Origin: Isochrysis galbana
Taxonomy: Eukaryota > Haptophyta > Isochrysidales > Isochrysidaceae
NCBI GenBank assembly: GCA_018136815.1
Contig: CM030936.1
Coordinates: 1,905,694 to 1,969,693, forward strand
Direction: 5' to 3'
Length of the DNA stretch: 64,000 nucleotides
The translations under genes were made by a program, and so were the position numbers. Below are positions 10,540 through 22,420 of this stretch, one piece after another. The stretch's first letter is position 1. Each line of letters starts with the position of its first letter. Below the pieces are notes generated by a model. That model was not told the DNA's origin. It saw nothing but the letters and a program-made list of their open reading frames with translations, and did not search any database.

Positions 10540-10975
10540 GCGGGTTCCTGTGCGTTCCGTGATAGGGATACGTTAGTGTGGAGAGTGTTGACGTGAGTGT
10601 AGTGTCATCTTGTCGGTCCATCGGCCTCTGTCGTCTGTCGTTCTTCGTTCGTCGCTCTCGTTCTCGTTCTCGTTCCCGTTCTCGTCCCTCGTTCTCAACA
10701 CTACCTCAACACCAAACCTCACCAATCCCTCAGCCCTAGCCTATCCATCCCGATCCGCCCAGCCATGTCCGCTCCGTCGTCGCGCTCGCCCTCGCCCAAG
10801 CCCGTCCTCCCGCCTTCCTCTGCTGAGGAGGTGGTCCAGCCCGTCATTCCATCACTCCCGGCCTCCTTCGCCGCGCCTTCCGCCGATCGTCTCCCTTCCG
10901 AATCATCGCATATCGAGCCCGTGGTCATGCTCGATCCGTCACCCTCCTCGCAGTTTGATCCAGGAGAGGTTCTAT
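10540..10975 (+). mobile_element. Retroelement 5' module with short recurrent ORF
   Basis: It begins GGTTCCTGTGCGTTCCGTGA, has a (GTTCTC)n-like pyrimidine leader near 10645-10705, then ATG 10765 opening a frame MSAPSSRSPSPKPVLPPSSA that continues with PVIPS, AAPSADR and SSHIEPVVMLDP blocks. Nearly the same module lies on the minus strand at 18118-18546, and a divergent one at 31860-32045 (MSASSPRPASPKPASLPP). Recurrence with conservation of the reading frame marks it as part of a dispersed element, probably the start of an ORF1 or gag. Confidence 0.65.
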
Positions 10976-10990
10976 ACCTCATCCTGTGGT

Positions 10991-11454
10991 CTGGCTGATG
11001 GATCGTCGAAAACGGGCACGCAGCGCGCCCGGCATCGGTTCGAAGTTGGGCTCTCCGGGCCTCCCTCGGCGACGGCTCAACGTTCAATGGGCTCGGCGGA
11101 TGGGTGATTTCGACGAGGGTTCGGCGCGCGGCCTGCCCGATTGGCGTGACCATCCGGGTGGGCCATGCGTATTTGGTATCTGGTGGGGTCCCCCATCCGG
11201 ATGGATCGTCGAAAACGGGCACGCAGCGCGCCCGGCATCGGTTCGAAGTTGGGCTCTCCGGGCCTCCCTCGGCGACGGCTCAACGTTCAATGGGCTCGGC
11301 GGATGGGTGATTTCGACGAGGGTTCGGCGCGCGGCCTGCCCGATTGGCGTGACCATCCGGGTGGGCTATGCGTATTTGGTATCTGGTGGGGTCCCCCATC
11401 CGGATGGATCGTCGAAAACGGGCACGCAGCGCGCCCGGCATCGGTTCGAAGTTG
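10991..11454 (+). repeat. 203-bp tandem repeat, about 2.3 copies
   Basis: The string GATGGATCGTCGAAAACGGG recurs at 10997, 11200 and 11403, and GGGCTCTCCGGGCCTCCC at 11048 and 11251, so the period is 203 bp. Copies are nearly identical, suggesting recent expansion. Since 203 is not a multiple of three, the long open frames crossing it are not a conserved coding repeat. It directly follows the retroelement 5' module. Confidence 0.9.
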
Positions 11455-12302
11455 AGCTTTTCAAGCTTTTGCGATTTTAGCGTCTTTTGTCTGTTTTCGA
11501 TTACGTTTTGTTGTGGGGGCCCAAGGGGGGGTCCGGGTCCTAATGGGCCCCGGATATGTGCTAGTTGGGTGTATTGGGAACTTTCTCCCGAAAAAAATCC
11601 TCAAATTTCCTCAATTCTGAGATGGTCATTTTTTCACCCCTAATAAAAAAACACTGTTTGACCGCCCTAGCATAGAGACATAGACTATACATAGACGACT
11701 TCTAAAACAAAAACAAAAGGATCGATCGCGGATAAGACATCTGTACTATGCATGTACTCTGATTCGCTCCCGTGAGCGACCGTGCCACTCTCACAAAATG
11801 GATCGCCATGCTCGGGGCAAGGGAGGGGGATCTAGGGGGTTCGTCGGCTCGTCGGTTCGTCGGAGGGGCGGAGGGTCAGGCAGATACCGGGGGGGGGGCG
11901 GCTGGGGAGGTCCATCGTCGGGCCCTGGCAATGGAGGCGGGAGCTAGAAGTTAAAAAGAGTGGCCGGGTTTGGGGAGAGGCGGGGGGGGGCGGGCCCTGC
12001 CTCCCCCCGCCCCCCATCTCCCCCCCTCGCGGCGACGGCGGCGCTCCTTCTCATCCTGGCGAGGAGAAGAGGGGGGGGCGAAGAGAGAGAGAGAGGGAAA
12101 GAGAGAGAGAGAGAGGGAAAGAGAGAGAGAGAGAGGGAGAGAGAGAGAGAGAGAGGGAGGGAGGGAAGGGACGAGCGCCGGCACTCCTTTTAGAAGGGTG
12201 AGAGAGGCAGCCGTTGCAACAAGAAGCCCGGGAGACACTTAGGTGTACATAAATATACCCGAGGAGACGGAGAGAACCCCAGCGGGTGGGGGGGAGACGT
12301 TG

Positions 12303-12344
<42 letters not shown>

Positions 12345-12724
12345 CGCTCCCTCTCGCTCCCTCTCTCTCTCCCTCCCCCCTCTCTCCATCTCTCTCTCTG
12401 CTCTCTCATCTATTCTGCACCCCTCTTTCTCTCTTTCTCCTCACTCTTCCCTTCCTCTGTTCGCGCACAAGAGCGGGAGAGAGCAGTGACTCACAAGAGC
12501 GGAAGAGATGACGTCTGATTCGTGATTCTTCTGTTCAGGTGCGAATTCAGGGATTGCAGAGAAGAAGCCGCGGGACAGAGTGGCACACGTTGAGCACAAC
12601 GTACAAGATCACTTAGAGTAATACCTCGGCCATGGAGGAGAGAGAAGAAGAGAGGAGGGCAGGTGAAGAGACAAGAGAGAGAGAGCCGAGGGAGGGGAGC
12701 GCGAGTAAAAAGAGCTCTCTCTCT

Positions 12725-12773
<49 letters not shown>

Positions 12774-13956
12774 TCCCTCTCTCTCCCCTCTCCCCCCAAT
12801 CTCTTCCCGGGTGTGGTTCCCTCCACTTGTGGGTGCCTCGGCGGTTCGGTTTCTCACGCTTTGCCTCCCATTTTCTCCTCTCCTCTCACCTGTCTCCCAT
12901 CCCAATTCCCCCCCTCTCTCTTCCCCACTCCTCTCTTCCCCTCCCCCTTTTTCTGCCACTTCTCCTGTGCTGGGCGCCTACATGCCGCCCGAGCCGGCGG
13001 CAGCCGCGCGCGCCCAGGCCAGACGTGAGCGTGGCGCGGGGCGGGCTCGGCGCGCGCGCTTCTCCTCAACACCATCCATTTCTCCCTCCTCTGCTCCTGC
13101 TCGCCGCCGCTCCTCCCAGAACTCTCTCTCTCTCCTCCTCTTCCCCCCTCTCTCTCCGCCCCTGTTCTGCTTCCTCTCTCCTCCGCTCAGAGCTGCTTTT
13201 CTCCCTCCCTCCTCCCTCCCTCCCTCCCTCCCCTCCCTCTCGCGTTCTCTCCCCCTCTCTCCCTCTCCCTCTGCCTGCCTTCATCCCCGAGAGGCAGGAA
13301 CACGGTCCCCCATTTCATCTCCCTCCTTATCCTTCCCCCTCCCTCTCCCTCCCTTCCCCCCCCCCCCCCCCCCATCTTTCGGCTCAAAGGTACCCCCCCC
13401 CCTTTATATTTCTCCTCCCCACCCTCACCTTGGCCTCTGCCGGTTATGTCTGGCTGGCATAGGCGAGGCTAGATGCAGCCAAACAACCTCACCGATTCAA
13501 CCCTTCCCCTCTTCTCTCCATCTCTCTCTCTCCACCCCCCCTTTTTCAAAGACGCTTCTCCCCTCCGCCCTCTCCCTGCCTATTTATGTCTTCCATCACC
13601 CCTCCGTCTAGCTCAGACGGGGCACGGGCCAGGGTTCTTAGCGAAAATCATCCAACGGTTCCCTCTCTATTCGTCTGTCTCCCCCCCCCCGCCCTTTCCC
13701 CTGATGTAGCTTTGGCAAAGCCCTGTCGGTTGCAGCGCGCAGCCTCCCGCTTCACACCACACCCAGCCAGCACGAAGATCGATTGCCCTCCTCTACGCCG
13801 ATACAGACTCTTCGGGCCTTTCCCAGTGCTCTTCCCTACCCCTGGCCTCACCTCACTCTCTCATTCTCTCCCGCACTGCATCCCCCCCTCTACTCACTCT
13901 CCGTATCCACCGCTGCTACAGCACAACTGGTCTCCGCAAAAGGCTCGTATGACCAG
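11455..13956. repeat. Intergenic block of (GA)n/(CT)n microsatellites
   Basis: No gene is supported over about 2.5 kb. Purine tracts lie at about 12075-12165 and pure CT tracts at about 12305-12345 and 12715-12772. Long CT-rich stretches run to 13700, with poly-C runs near 13365 and 13395. Large frames such as 12632-13462 are translations of these simple repeats (Ser/Leu/Pro). The 3' end is probably leader and promoter of the kinase gene at 13957. Confidence 0.6.
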
Positions 13957-16900
13957 ATGCCGCCCAACACGCTGCTGTGCGCCTACCTCGACGACAGGGA
14001 AAGACGTACCTTTGTGGATGCATCGTCCGAGGTCAAGGTCAAACGGGGGGAGGTCATCATGCGCCAGGGTGAGGACACAATCGGGCAAAAACGGGCCGCA
14101 TGCGTGTACACTGGCGTGGGGGGAGCACAAGCACAGGGGGAATGGATGCTTCCTTGGCTAGAGTGGCTGAAACTTGGGTCCATGCTGACCCGGTCGGTGT
14201 GGCGCTCAGTGGCAGGGGGAGAAAGAGCGTGTGCGGTGACGTCATGGGAGGTTGACCTGTGAGGCCACACATGCCTGGTAACACACAGGCGACAAGGGCA
14301 ACAACTTCTACCTGATCAAGGCGGGCACGTGCGAGGTGATGGTGAATGAGGGAGGCTCTATCCTGACTAAGCAGTTGGGCCCGGGCGACTCGTGTGGCGA
14401 GCTCGCCCTCCTGACCGGCAACCCGCGATCCGCGACGGTCACGGTGCGACAGTGTGTCCATCAGTGTGCAGCCTCGCCTCATCCGCGCTAGCTCTCCATC
14501 GCCCTGCGGGCGCGACGTCTAACAACGCCTTTTTCATTGCAGGCGACGTCGGACGAGCTGGTTCTGCTTATGGTGACTCGCCGGCTCTTCATGAGCGCGA
14601 TCGGCGACAAAATCAAGGAGAAGCGGACTACGTGGATGCCTTTCCTGGAGTCGGTCGGCATCTTTGCAAGCAACCTTAGCGACTACGACCGCGGGCTGCT
14701 CACAGATGCGTTGGCCCCGTGCATCTTCGAGAAGGGCGCTGTCATCACGAGGGCCGGCCACATGCCCTCGCAACCGCTCTTCTATCTGCTCCGCGACGGG
14801 ACAGTCGAGGAGACCACTGCAGGGCCATCTGGAGTGCAGCGTAAGCTGCAGCCCGGCGACTTCTTCGGGGAAGTCGAGCTGTTGCAAAAGTCGCCCTGTC
14901 AGGCGACGCGCGTCGCCAAGACCAGAGCAGTGTGCGCCACCCTGACGGCCGATCAGTTTGTCAAGATGGTGCCGTTGCACGCGCTTGCGACGGAAGGCAA
15001 GCAGCAGAAGTTCGCCCTCGCCGTGGGCGGTGGTCCAAGAGAGCGCGGCCGTCGGTATGGCCAGTCCGCCGAGGCCACGTCGGCAGCGCGCCCACAAACG
15101 CCCTCTGGCACATGCAAGAGCACCGAGGCGATTGCTCGCATCATGCATGCAGTGAAAAACCAAAAGATTTTCTCCCGGCTCAATGAAGAGCAGCTGGTGC
15201 TTCTTCAGCAGACGATGCGCGAGCATAAGGTGCCAGCTGGAACAAGCGTCATCTCGCAGGGTGAGAAGGGAAACCACTTCTACGTCGTCGATTCTGGAGA
15301 GCTCGACGCCTTTGTGCAAAGCGAGCCTAGCAAGCCGGCGGCACAAGTCAAATCTTTCGGCCCGGGCGACTCGTTCGGAGAGCTGGCGCTTATGTACAAC
15401 TGCCCGCGCACCGCGTCGATCGTCACGCGCACAGACGCGGTGCTATGGTCGGTAGATCGCGTATCGTTCCGTGGGATCGTGCTCGAAGCCAACACGCGCA
15501 AAGCGGCGATGTATGAGGCCTTCCTCGAGAAGGTGCAGCTCCTCGAGCCCTTGACAAAGGAGCAACGCAACAGGATGGTCGACGTGCTCGAGGAGGTAGA
15601 GTTCAATCCGAACGAGACCATCATCAGGGAGGGTGACGCGGGGACCCACTTTTATATCGTGGTAGAGGGCCATGTGTCCATCACCAAATCCGGCCAGGAG
15701 GGCGAGCTCGCCCGCCGGGGCGTTGGCGACTACTTTGGGGAGCTCTCGCTGAAAACCGGCGCGCCGACCATCGCCTCAGTCGCCGCCATCGAGGAGAAGT
15801 GCAAGCTCGTCCGCATGGACCGCGGCGCTTTCCTTCGCCTACTTGGCCCGCTCGACTCTCTGCTCGCGCTCCGCAAGTACACCGCCACAGGGCAGGAGGT
15901 GTCGGTGTCGTCGGCCGATGCCGCGGCGGATGCTCTCAAGGAGCTCACCATGACAGCAGCCGACGAGTACCCTGGGTTCACCTTCCAGCGCGCCCCAACC
16001 GGCATCTCGCTGGACCAGTTTACGGTCACAAGGGGCACGTTGGGCGAGGGCGCTTTTGGTAAGGTGCGGCGAGCTAGAGATAAGAAGACGGGCGCCGTCT
16101 GGGCGCTCAAGCAAATGTGCAAGGCGGACATAGTGTCGATGGGCCAGGTGGAGCACATCATCCAGGAGACTCAGGTGCTCTCCGCCGTGCTCCACCCCTT
16201 TGTGGCCAACAAATACGCTGCCATCACCACCCCCACCAACCTCATTCTCCTGCTCGAGTTCTGCCCTGGTGGCGACATGTTTGACCAACTCTATAGACAC
16301 AAAAAGTTCTCAGTGCAAGACGTGTCCATCTACATCATGCAAGTGCTATTGCCCATCGAATACATGCACAAACAGGGGATCGTGCACCGGGACTTGAAGC
16401 TCGAGAACATTCTGGTGGCCGAGGATGGCGCGCTGAAGCTTACGGACTTTGGATTCGCCAAGTACATCCAGCACCGCTCGTACACTCTCTGCGGCACGCC
16501 CGAGTACCTGGCACCTGAGCTCATCCTAGAGAAGGGTCACGGAAAGGTGATGTGCAGCCCCTGCCTGTCGGCTGAGCGTCCGCCCGAGGCGCCCGCCTCG
16601 CACTCGCGTCCGACATAGACTGCGACGCTCCTGCACATGAAGGCTGTGTTTGAGCAGCCCCTCCCCCCCCTTTCGGACGCGCCCAGGCTGTCGATTATTG
16701 GGCTTTGGGCATCCTCCTGTTCGAGATGCTGAACGGCCACTCGCCCTTTGAGGCGGAGGACCACTTGGCCACATACCAGAAAATTTTGGATGGCACGGTG
16801 ACGTATCCCTCGGACATGGATGCAGATGCCATCGATTTGGTTTCCAAGTTGTTGCAGAAGGACATATCGCGCCGTTATGGCAACATGGTTGCTGGCGCCA

Positions 16901-17082
16901 AGGACATAAAGGACCACAAATTCTATGCGCACGTTGATTGGAGTTCACCGTATGGATATAGGGGCTCGATTCGGCCGGCCAAGTTCGAACCTGCCAAACA
17001 TGATTGGTTACCTGCGCTAGAAGTAGTTACGGAGTCGAAGCCGCTCAAGCCACATGACCAGGCGCTGTTTGCGTCGTTCTAG
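13957..17082 (+). CDS. PKG-like cyclic-nucleotide-dependent AGC kinase, four exons
   Basis: Exons inferred from GT-AG sites: 13957-14068, 14289-14443, 14543-16546, 16687-17082; joined length 888 residues. Four cyclic-nucleotide-binding domains (about 8-125, 128-240, 295-410, 415-530) precede an AGC kinase domain (about 582-839). Domains 1 and 3 keep the phosphate-binding Arg (NPRSATV; FGELALMYNCPRTASI). The Ser/Thr after it favours cGMP over cAMP. Domains 2 and 4 have lost that Arg (SPCQATR, APTIASV). The kinase has GEGAFGKV, the WALK lysine, HRDLKLEN, DFG, an activation-loop TLCGTPEYLAPE and a short C-tail. Intron 3 falls between APE and DYW; reading through it would truncate the kinase. An upstream exon is possible, as the first domain starts almost at the Met. 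Four-domain PKGs are known from alveolates and algae. Confidence 0.88.
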
Positions 17083-17794
17083 TGCTCGCTGTCGCGTCAA
17101 CGGCGGTTAGCGGTGAGCTTCTAGCATTGAGGGGTCCATGTTGGACGGCGTGGCCCGTTTCGACGAGGAGCGCTTCATGGCGCGTTTCAATGCCTCGTGG
17201 CACTCTTGGACTTCAACTTGGCTTTTTTTCCTCCCGCACATCGCGGCCCGCTCCTACTGCAGCTGCTGCTGTCACGCGCCTAGCGCTTGCGTGGACTCAC
17301 AGTCCCATCCTTCGAGAACGCTCGGATCGTACTGCGGGCCGCCGACCATGGGGCTCCCTTGGCCGCCGCCGCCGCATGAGAGCCTAGCGATAGACCGCAG
17401 CAAGCTTGCCATCGCTGCGCTCGCCACGCGTGGCGACCGTCGTGTTTTGATCATGTGTACATATCCGTCTTATGATGGTGCGTTGTGGCAGTGCTATATT
17501 GCGTGCGCAAATGCATGTCGTGGAGAGCCTCCGGCATGCTCTCTCGTCGTCTCCATCATTCCGGAGCTCTCCATCCGCCTTCATTTCATCAAGTTCCCGT
17601 CTACGCGACATCTTTGATCCCCCCACCCCCCCCTCTTGGTGTCCTTGTGTGTTTCTCCTTTGTCCGCTTTATCATCAGCGCGTGGTAGGGTATAGGGTAT
17701 GGATTCGTGTACAAGGAGAGTGTCGTCAACTTGCTATTTGGATGATGATGGGGCTCGCAACGAGGTTGCTGCTAATGCGCCTCATACGCAAGTA
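17083..17794. other. 3' flank of the kinase gene
   Basis: Nothing recognisable as a gene. Open frames on both strands are short and overlapping. It presumably contains the 3' UTR of the kinase. The retroelement head starts at about 17795. Confidence 0.4.
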
Positions 17795-18115
17795 AGTGTA
17801 CACTTGGTTCGCCCATGGGGGCCACGAGCCCCCCCCCCTCCACTCCTCCCCCCTGCGGTAGGTGGGGGAGGAACCACCCATCCTCCTGGCATGCCTTATT
17901 ATTATTATGGCTTGCCGCTAGGAGCAGACTGCCCTGCTAACCCGCTCTCTTCCCCACGGGCTTGCCTGATTTGCTCGTCCTAGCCTGTCGCTAAACCTAC
18001 TTTTATGAGTGGGGGTCAATGGGGGCCTCGCGCCCCCCTCTCTCAATCGCGGACACCCCCTGGGGTGGGCCCGTACACTCAACCCCAGCCCCTGCCCTCT
18101 GGCAGGGGTGGCGGA
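17795..18115 (+). repeat. Retroelement head joined to a second, related head type
   Basis: 17795-17995 starts with ACTTGGTTCGCCCATGGGGG and the CCACGAGCCCCC hairpin typical of the main family, with its CCTCCTGGCATGCC arm interrupted by a (TTA)n insertion. At 17999 a second head type begins: ACTTTTATGAGTGGGGGTCA, then GCCTCGCGCCCCCC and a CCCCTGCCCTCTGGCAGGGG hairpin. The second type recurs at 45650-45780. Both lack the 3' tail here. Confidence 0.65.
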
Positions 18116-18117
18116 TC

Positions 18118-18546
18118 GAGCATGACCACTGGCTCGATATGCGACGATTCGGAAGGGAAACGATCGGCGGAAGGCGCGGCGAAGGTGGCCGGGGGTGATG
18201 GAATGACGGGCTGGACCACCTCCTCAGCAGCGAAAGGCGGGAGGACGGGCTTGGGCGAGGGCGAGCGCGACGACGGAACGGACATGGCTGGCTGGGCGGA
18301 TCGGGATCGGGATGGATAGGCTAGGGCTGAGGGAGTGGAGGTGGAGAGGTTTGGTATCGAGGTAGTGTTGAGAACGAGGGACGAGAACGGGAACGAGAAC
18401 GAGAACGAGAGCGACGAACGGAGAACGACAGACGACAGACGGCCAGGGGCCGATGGACCGACGAGATGACACCACACTCACACACTCACGTCAACACTCT
18501 CCACACTAACGTATCCTTATCACGGAACGCACAGGAACCTGCTGAC
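18118..18546 (-). mobile_element. Retroelement 5' module, minus strand
   Basis: On the minus strand this reads GGTTCCTGTGCGTTCCGTGA, a GTTCTC-rich leader, then an ATG with MSVPSSRSPSPKPVLPPFAA and the PVIPSPPA, AAPSADR and SSHIEPVVMLDP blocks. It matches the module at 10540-10975 almost base for base across some 420 bp. It abuts a Ty3 pol remnant upstream and the second head type downstream, so it is part of a nested insertion. Confidence 0.7.
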
Positions 18547-18554
18547 AGACCGAA

Positions 18555-18989
18555 TAAGGAAGAGAATGCCGACAAGAGAGCGACGGGGCGACGGACGATA
18601 TCCTTCTTGCCGACTAGGGGCGAGTTAGATTTGCGAATGATGCCCGCCGCCTCCATCTCGGCGACGTGCTTGTCGACAATGGCCCTGCCTTCGGCTCCCA
18701 TCTTGGACGGAGCGTGGCGATGAGCCGTAGCGCCGGGGAGTAGTGGTAGTTCCACCTCCATGACGTGGGTGTGCTTGGGGTTCTTGGGGTCGAGAGCGAA
18801 CGCGTCGATGTGACGAGCCAGCAGGCGGCGCACGCGCGCCTTCGCGCCTTCTGCTCCGGCTTCAGCTGGTCGTCGGGGTCGAGTGGGATCGAGTCGAGTA
18901 GTGTGCGCTGCGCGTCGGTGAGAAAGGACTCGGGTCGTTGTCGTCGGTAGTAAGAGAGCGGTTAGCCTCGTGGAGTATGTACTCCACAT
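18555..18989 (-). pseudogene. Ty3/gypsy reverse-transcriptase N-terminal fragment
   Basis: The minus-strand frame contains VRRLLARHIDAFALDPKNPK, then GATAHRHAPSK, VDKHVAEMEAAGIIRKSNSP and a KKD motif. This is the conserved lead-in to the Ty3/gypsy reverse transcriptase (loop before 'GIIxxSxSPxxxPxxxVxKKDG'). The frame stops matching right after KKD, where the 5' module starts; the catalytic YxDD region is absent. It is a truncated pol remnant broken by a later insertion. Confidence 0.65.
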
Positions 18990-19199
18990 GAGCCGAGGCT
19001 ACCGGAGAATAAGCGGGTAGCGTGACCGGGCGAGAGGCCAGCTTCCAAACGGCAAACGGTGACCAGGGACAAGCACATCCTCGACGTCCTCCCTATCGTC
19101 TGGCCAGAGTCTCTTCGCTGGCTGTGAGAGGCGGGTGCGGACGGGCCAGGGCGGGCGAGTCAGGTGATCCTGTGGGGAGAGGAATGAGACAGCAGGGCT

Positions 19200-19322
19200 G
19201 TGTGCTCCTGGCAAGCCATCAGGCGTGCCAAGAGAGTGAGTGGTCCCTCCCCCATGGCAGGGGAGGAGTGGAGAGAGAGGGGGGCTAGTGCCCCCCCATG
19301 GGCAAACTAAGTATAAACTTAG
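19200..19322 (-). repeat. Retroelement head, minus strand
   Basis: Read on the minus strand: AAGTTTATACTTAGTTTGCC, the ATGGGGGGGCACTAGCCCCC hairpin, and the two following hairpins (CTCCCC...GGGGAG and TGGCACGCC...GGCTTGCCA). Truncated; no 3' tail. Confidence 0.7.
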
Positions 19323-19399
19323 TTATGGTGTTCCAAGACCTAATTCGATGAGCAGCGAACCACTTGTGAGGGGTGTCTCATAGTAAAGAAGGCGTCGTA

Positions 19400-22210
19400 C
19401 TACCCGCCAACTTCGAGTCTTTGCTCGATTGCAGCGCTGTGTAAAACGAGCTCAAGATGGCGCCGTCGCCGGAGGCTCCGCTCGCACCTCTCGACTCGCG
19501 TATCGCGGCAGCCCTCTCTCATGGATGGTCCACCAAGCACCCCCGGTGACTGCGTGACCGTTGAGACATCCCGCCCCGTCCCAAAACTATCGATCGCGAA
19601 ATCCCACTGCACATCGATGTCCCAATAGGGCAAGGACACTAGATTGAAGCCTAGACGTCGTAGCTGACGCCGTTTGAGCTGCGTGGCGCCTGTCGGCTTG
19701 CGTGAACCATTGGCAAGGAAATGACTTGGGCCATCCACCTCGATGTTGATTGAGCCAGCCTGAGCATGCTCGACCACAAAGTCAATGCGGTACCCGTTGG
19801 GGAGGACAACTTCTTCCTCGACCCGTGTGACCTGCAACGGGAGTAAGTGATTGATGTTTGAAGGAGTTTCCACACAATAATCGTAGTTCAATGGGTTGAG
19901 CCCATGCGGAAATGGGGCGCTGGCCACCGAACACCATCTCCCCCTCGAGGTGCTCGTGGACAGGGAAGAGGGGTCACCTGAGCGATCCCGGCTAGATCCA
20001 TTCCAACGAGCATCTGTAAATGGGACGTCGTAGGAACAGTAGCGCTGAATGCTTCGAGAGCCGAAGCGCGCAAGGAGCACGATAGGCCATGGGATGTGTC
20101 GCCGCGCTCTTGAAGCCATAGCTGCCACTGGTGCAGCTGGCAAAGCAGTGCAACGTCGGTAGAGCTCGGCTGAAACATCTCTTCCGCACGAGCAGAAATG
20201 AGGCGCACGTCGTCATTGCCGAGGATGTCGTCCGGTGGATCAAGGCAAGCAAGGGCCCACGTCACATTTGCCAGCTCTAGCGGCGTGAAATCATGGAGGC
20301 GCATGATGGCGGATCGGATAAGTATGGTGTACATGGCGCTGCGTTCCGCGAAGGGTAACATGCCGAGGACGGCGAAGCTCCGCAGGAGATTGCTTAGGTC
20401 GCATGCCATGAGGCCGTGCGGATTCTCGAAGACTACGCGAGCAAGAGCGTCCATCATCTGTACCATTCGGAGGAGGAAAAGGGGTGAGCAAGGGATGTTG
20501 GCGGCGCCCGCGCCCCCCTTGTTCAGGGCATTCGCGCACTTGTGCGCGAAGATCGGGATTGTGACCCTGGCACAGTCGGGCGGCGCGGAACATTGGGAGG
20601 GTTCGCGGCAGGTGGGCGCGTGCAAGTGATTGGCATCGAAGGATTCGCATGACATCAGCTCATGATGGGGCGAAAGCCTCACTCTCGCGGGACGACACAA
20701 ATAGCTTGGCGGTTACACAACTCACCTGCGGGTGGTGCTGCCGCATCGATGCAAACGCCCATGCGGCGACTGCGATTCCCTGGCTGTCGACATTCAAAGG
20801 GTTGCTTGAGAGTTTGTGCACGAGGGCGTCTCCCAGCATCTGGTATGGCTCCGCCCCTTCCCCTTGGCATGCGCCAGCACTCCCAAAAGCCCACATGAGC
20901 GCAGACAGCTCAACAAGATTGAACTTCGCCAACTTGCGAGGGTCCAGATACCCGCGCACCGCAGAGAGCAATGGCGGCGAGAACTTGCCGGCCATGACGG
21001 CCCGATGTGGCTGCTTCTCCTTCACGTCAATACACCATTTAGGATGCTCGGACTTAGCAAACGCCCACGATAGCATCGCCAGTCCCTGGGGTGTGAAGGC
21101 ACTCAGGGACGGGATAGCGCGGGTGGCGATGCCGTCGAAGAGACGCGGTGCGGAAGACTTGGCGGTTGCGAATGCCCAGGCGACATTGCTGAGCTCGTGA
21201 GCGTTGAACTCACTCAAACGCTCGTGCGCAACGTTCGCTAGCGCGTCGAACAGTGCAGGGGAAGTATGTCCAGCAGTCGCAAAGCTCCACGCGAGGCTTC
21301 CAATTCCCTGCGAGATAAACTCTTCCCGCTGAGCGCGATTCTGTAATCGGGTCATGACCGCATGCTCGAGCATGGGAAAAACCTCCGAATGCGCGTCTTT
21401 GACATGGGCGAAAGCCCACACGATGTTGCAGATGGATTGCGCAGAGAACATGCTCAGGTCTGCCCTTGTGAGAGCAGTGGCACTCTCAGTCCAAATCCGA
21501 TCCCAAGGCCCGTGGCCTGAGAGGCGCGCCGCTACCAACGTGTGAAGGATGCTAGAGAGCGCACGTTGACTGATCAACTCATTCGAGATCATTGTCGCCG
21601 TATCCTCACACACCTTCCGGAACGTGTCGAGCCCCTTCATCGAAGTCAGCCCCAGATGTTTGTCCACTACTCGCTTGCGGAGGGTAACCCAGAGGCCTGA
21701 ATAGTGCCGGTCGTTGAACGCATGGCCACTAGATTGGTAAATCTGAAGAAGTTCATCCAGATCGCGCGCCGATTTGATCAACCTCATTGTGCATTTATCC
21801 CTCCACAATCGCTTTGAAAGCAGCTCCTCATCCGAAGCCGACGGGTTCGAATTGCCCGAGGGAGCCGTTGCCTGTCTATTTCTCCAGCTCTTGGGCTGCA
21901 CACCCGGCGAGAGCCGGGGAGACGTAGCAGCGCCATGGGGGACGGAGCGCCGCGCGCTGGGCTGGGCGGCCACGGCGCGCCGGCTGACGGGCAGAGGAGG
22001 GCTCGCTCGGTGGAGTGGGCTGAACGGGCACTCTCTCACGCTGTGGCCCGGCTGACCGCACGAGGAGCAGCACGAGGCATTGTCGGGCGAGGATCTATAC
22101 GACGCGCTTGGATTGCCCGCGACAGAGCACAACGACTGCGCCCTGCCTCCGCCGGAGCACAGAGTGAACGAGGCCAGCCGGCGCGGACAGAGGAGCGAGA
22201 GCGCGCGCAT
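19400..22210 (-). CDS. RAP-domain organellar RNA-binding protein with CCHC zinc knuckle, three exons
   Basis: Exons on the minus strand: 22210-20726, 20457-19978, 19831-19400, all joined in phase 0; about 798 residues (815 if the upstream Met at 22261 is used). The N-terminus is basic and Ser-rich (MRALSLLCPRRLASFT), fitting an organellar presequence. A CCHC knuckle (CSSCGQPGHSVRECP) lies near residue 53. The middle is a helical repeat array with the motif NVAWAFATA / MLSWAFAKS / NIVWAFAHV, the FAST/RAP-family repeat. The C-terminus holds the RAP domain (NIEVDGPSHFLANGS, then LKRRQLRRLGFNLVSLPYWD). Such proteins process or stabilise chloroplast or mitochondrial RNAs. The zinc knuckle next to RAP repeats is unusual. 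A shared upstream block lies at 22305-22420. Confidence 0.85.
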
Positions 22211-22304
22211 CAGCGGCCGGCGGATGGCTCGGCTCTCTCTCTCTCTCTTATTAGTACTCACTTACTCACTCTACAAATGGTGAGTCACACTGGTTACCTA
22301 TTAT

Positions 22305-22420
22305 TAGTAGTAGAGGGTTTTTGAGGTAACTCGACTCAAGTGTGGGCGACTCAACTGCGTTGGCGCGCTGTTGAGTCACTGTTGAGTTCGCGATGCAAAA
22401 TACCGTTGAGGCAGAATCTA
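22305..22420 (-). promoter_or_regulatory. Shared upstream block with GACTCAA motifs (RAP gene)
   Basis: The plus strand reads AGAGGGTTTTTG, three GACTCAA/GAGTCA words, GCTGTTGAGTCAC and TGCAAAATACC. A very similar series lies at 30290-30400, in the same orientation upstream of the gene at 27801-30077. Position just upstream of two unrelated genes suggests a promoter element, but a dispersed repeat would look the same. Confidence 0.45.

Noticed and set aside
10986-11480. 164-residue frame across the tandem repeat
   Set aside because: The 203-bp period is not divisible by three, so copies are read in different frames; no protein conservation.
12051-13611. Several overlapping frames of 90-276 residues
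   Set aside because: They translate (GA)n/(CT)n and poly-C tracts and exist in many frames at once.
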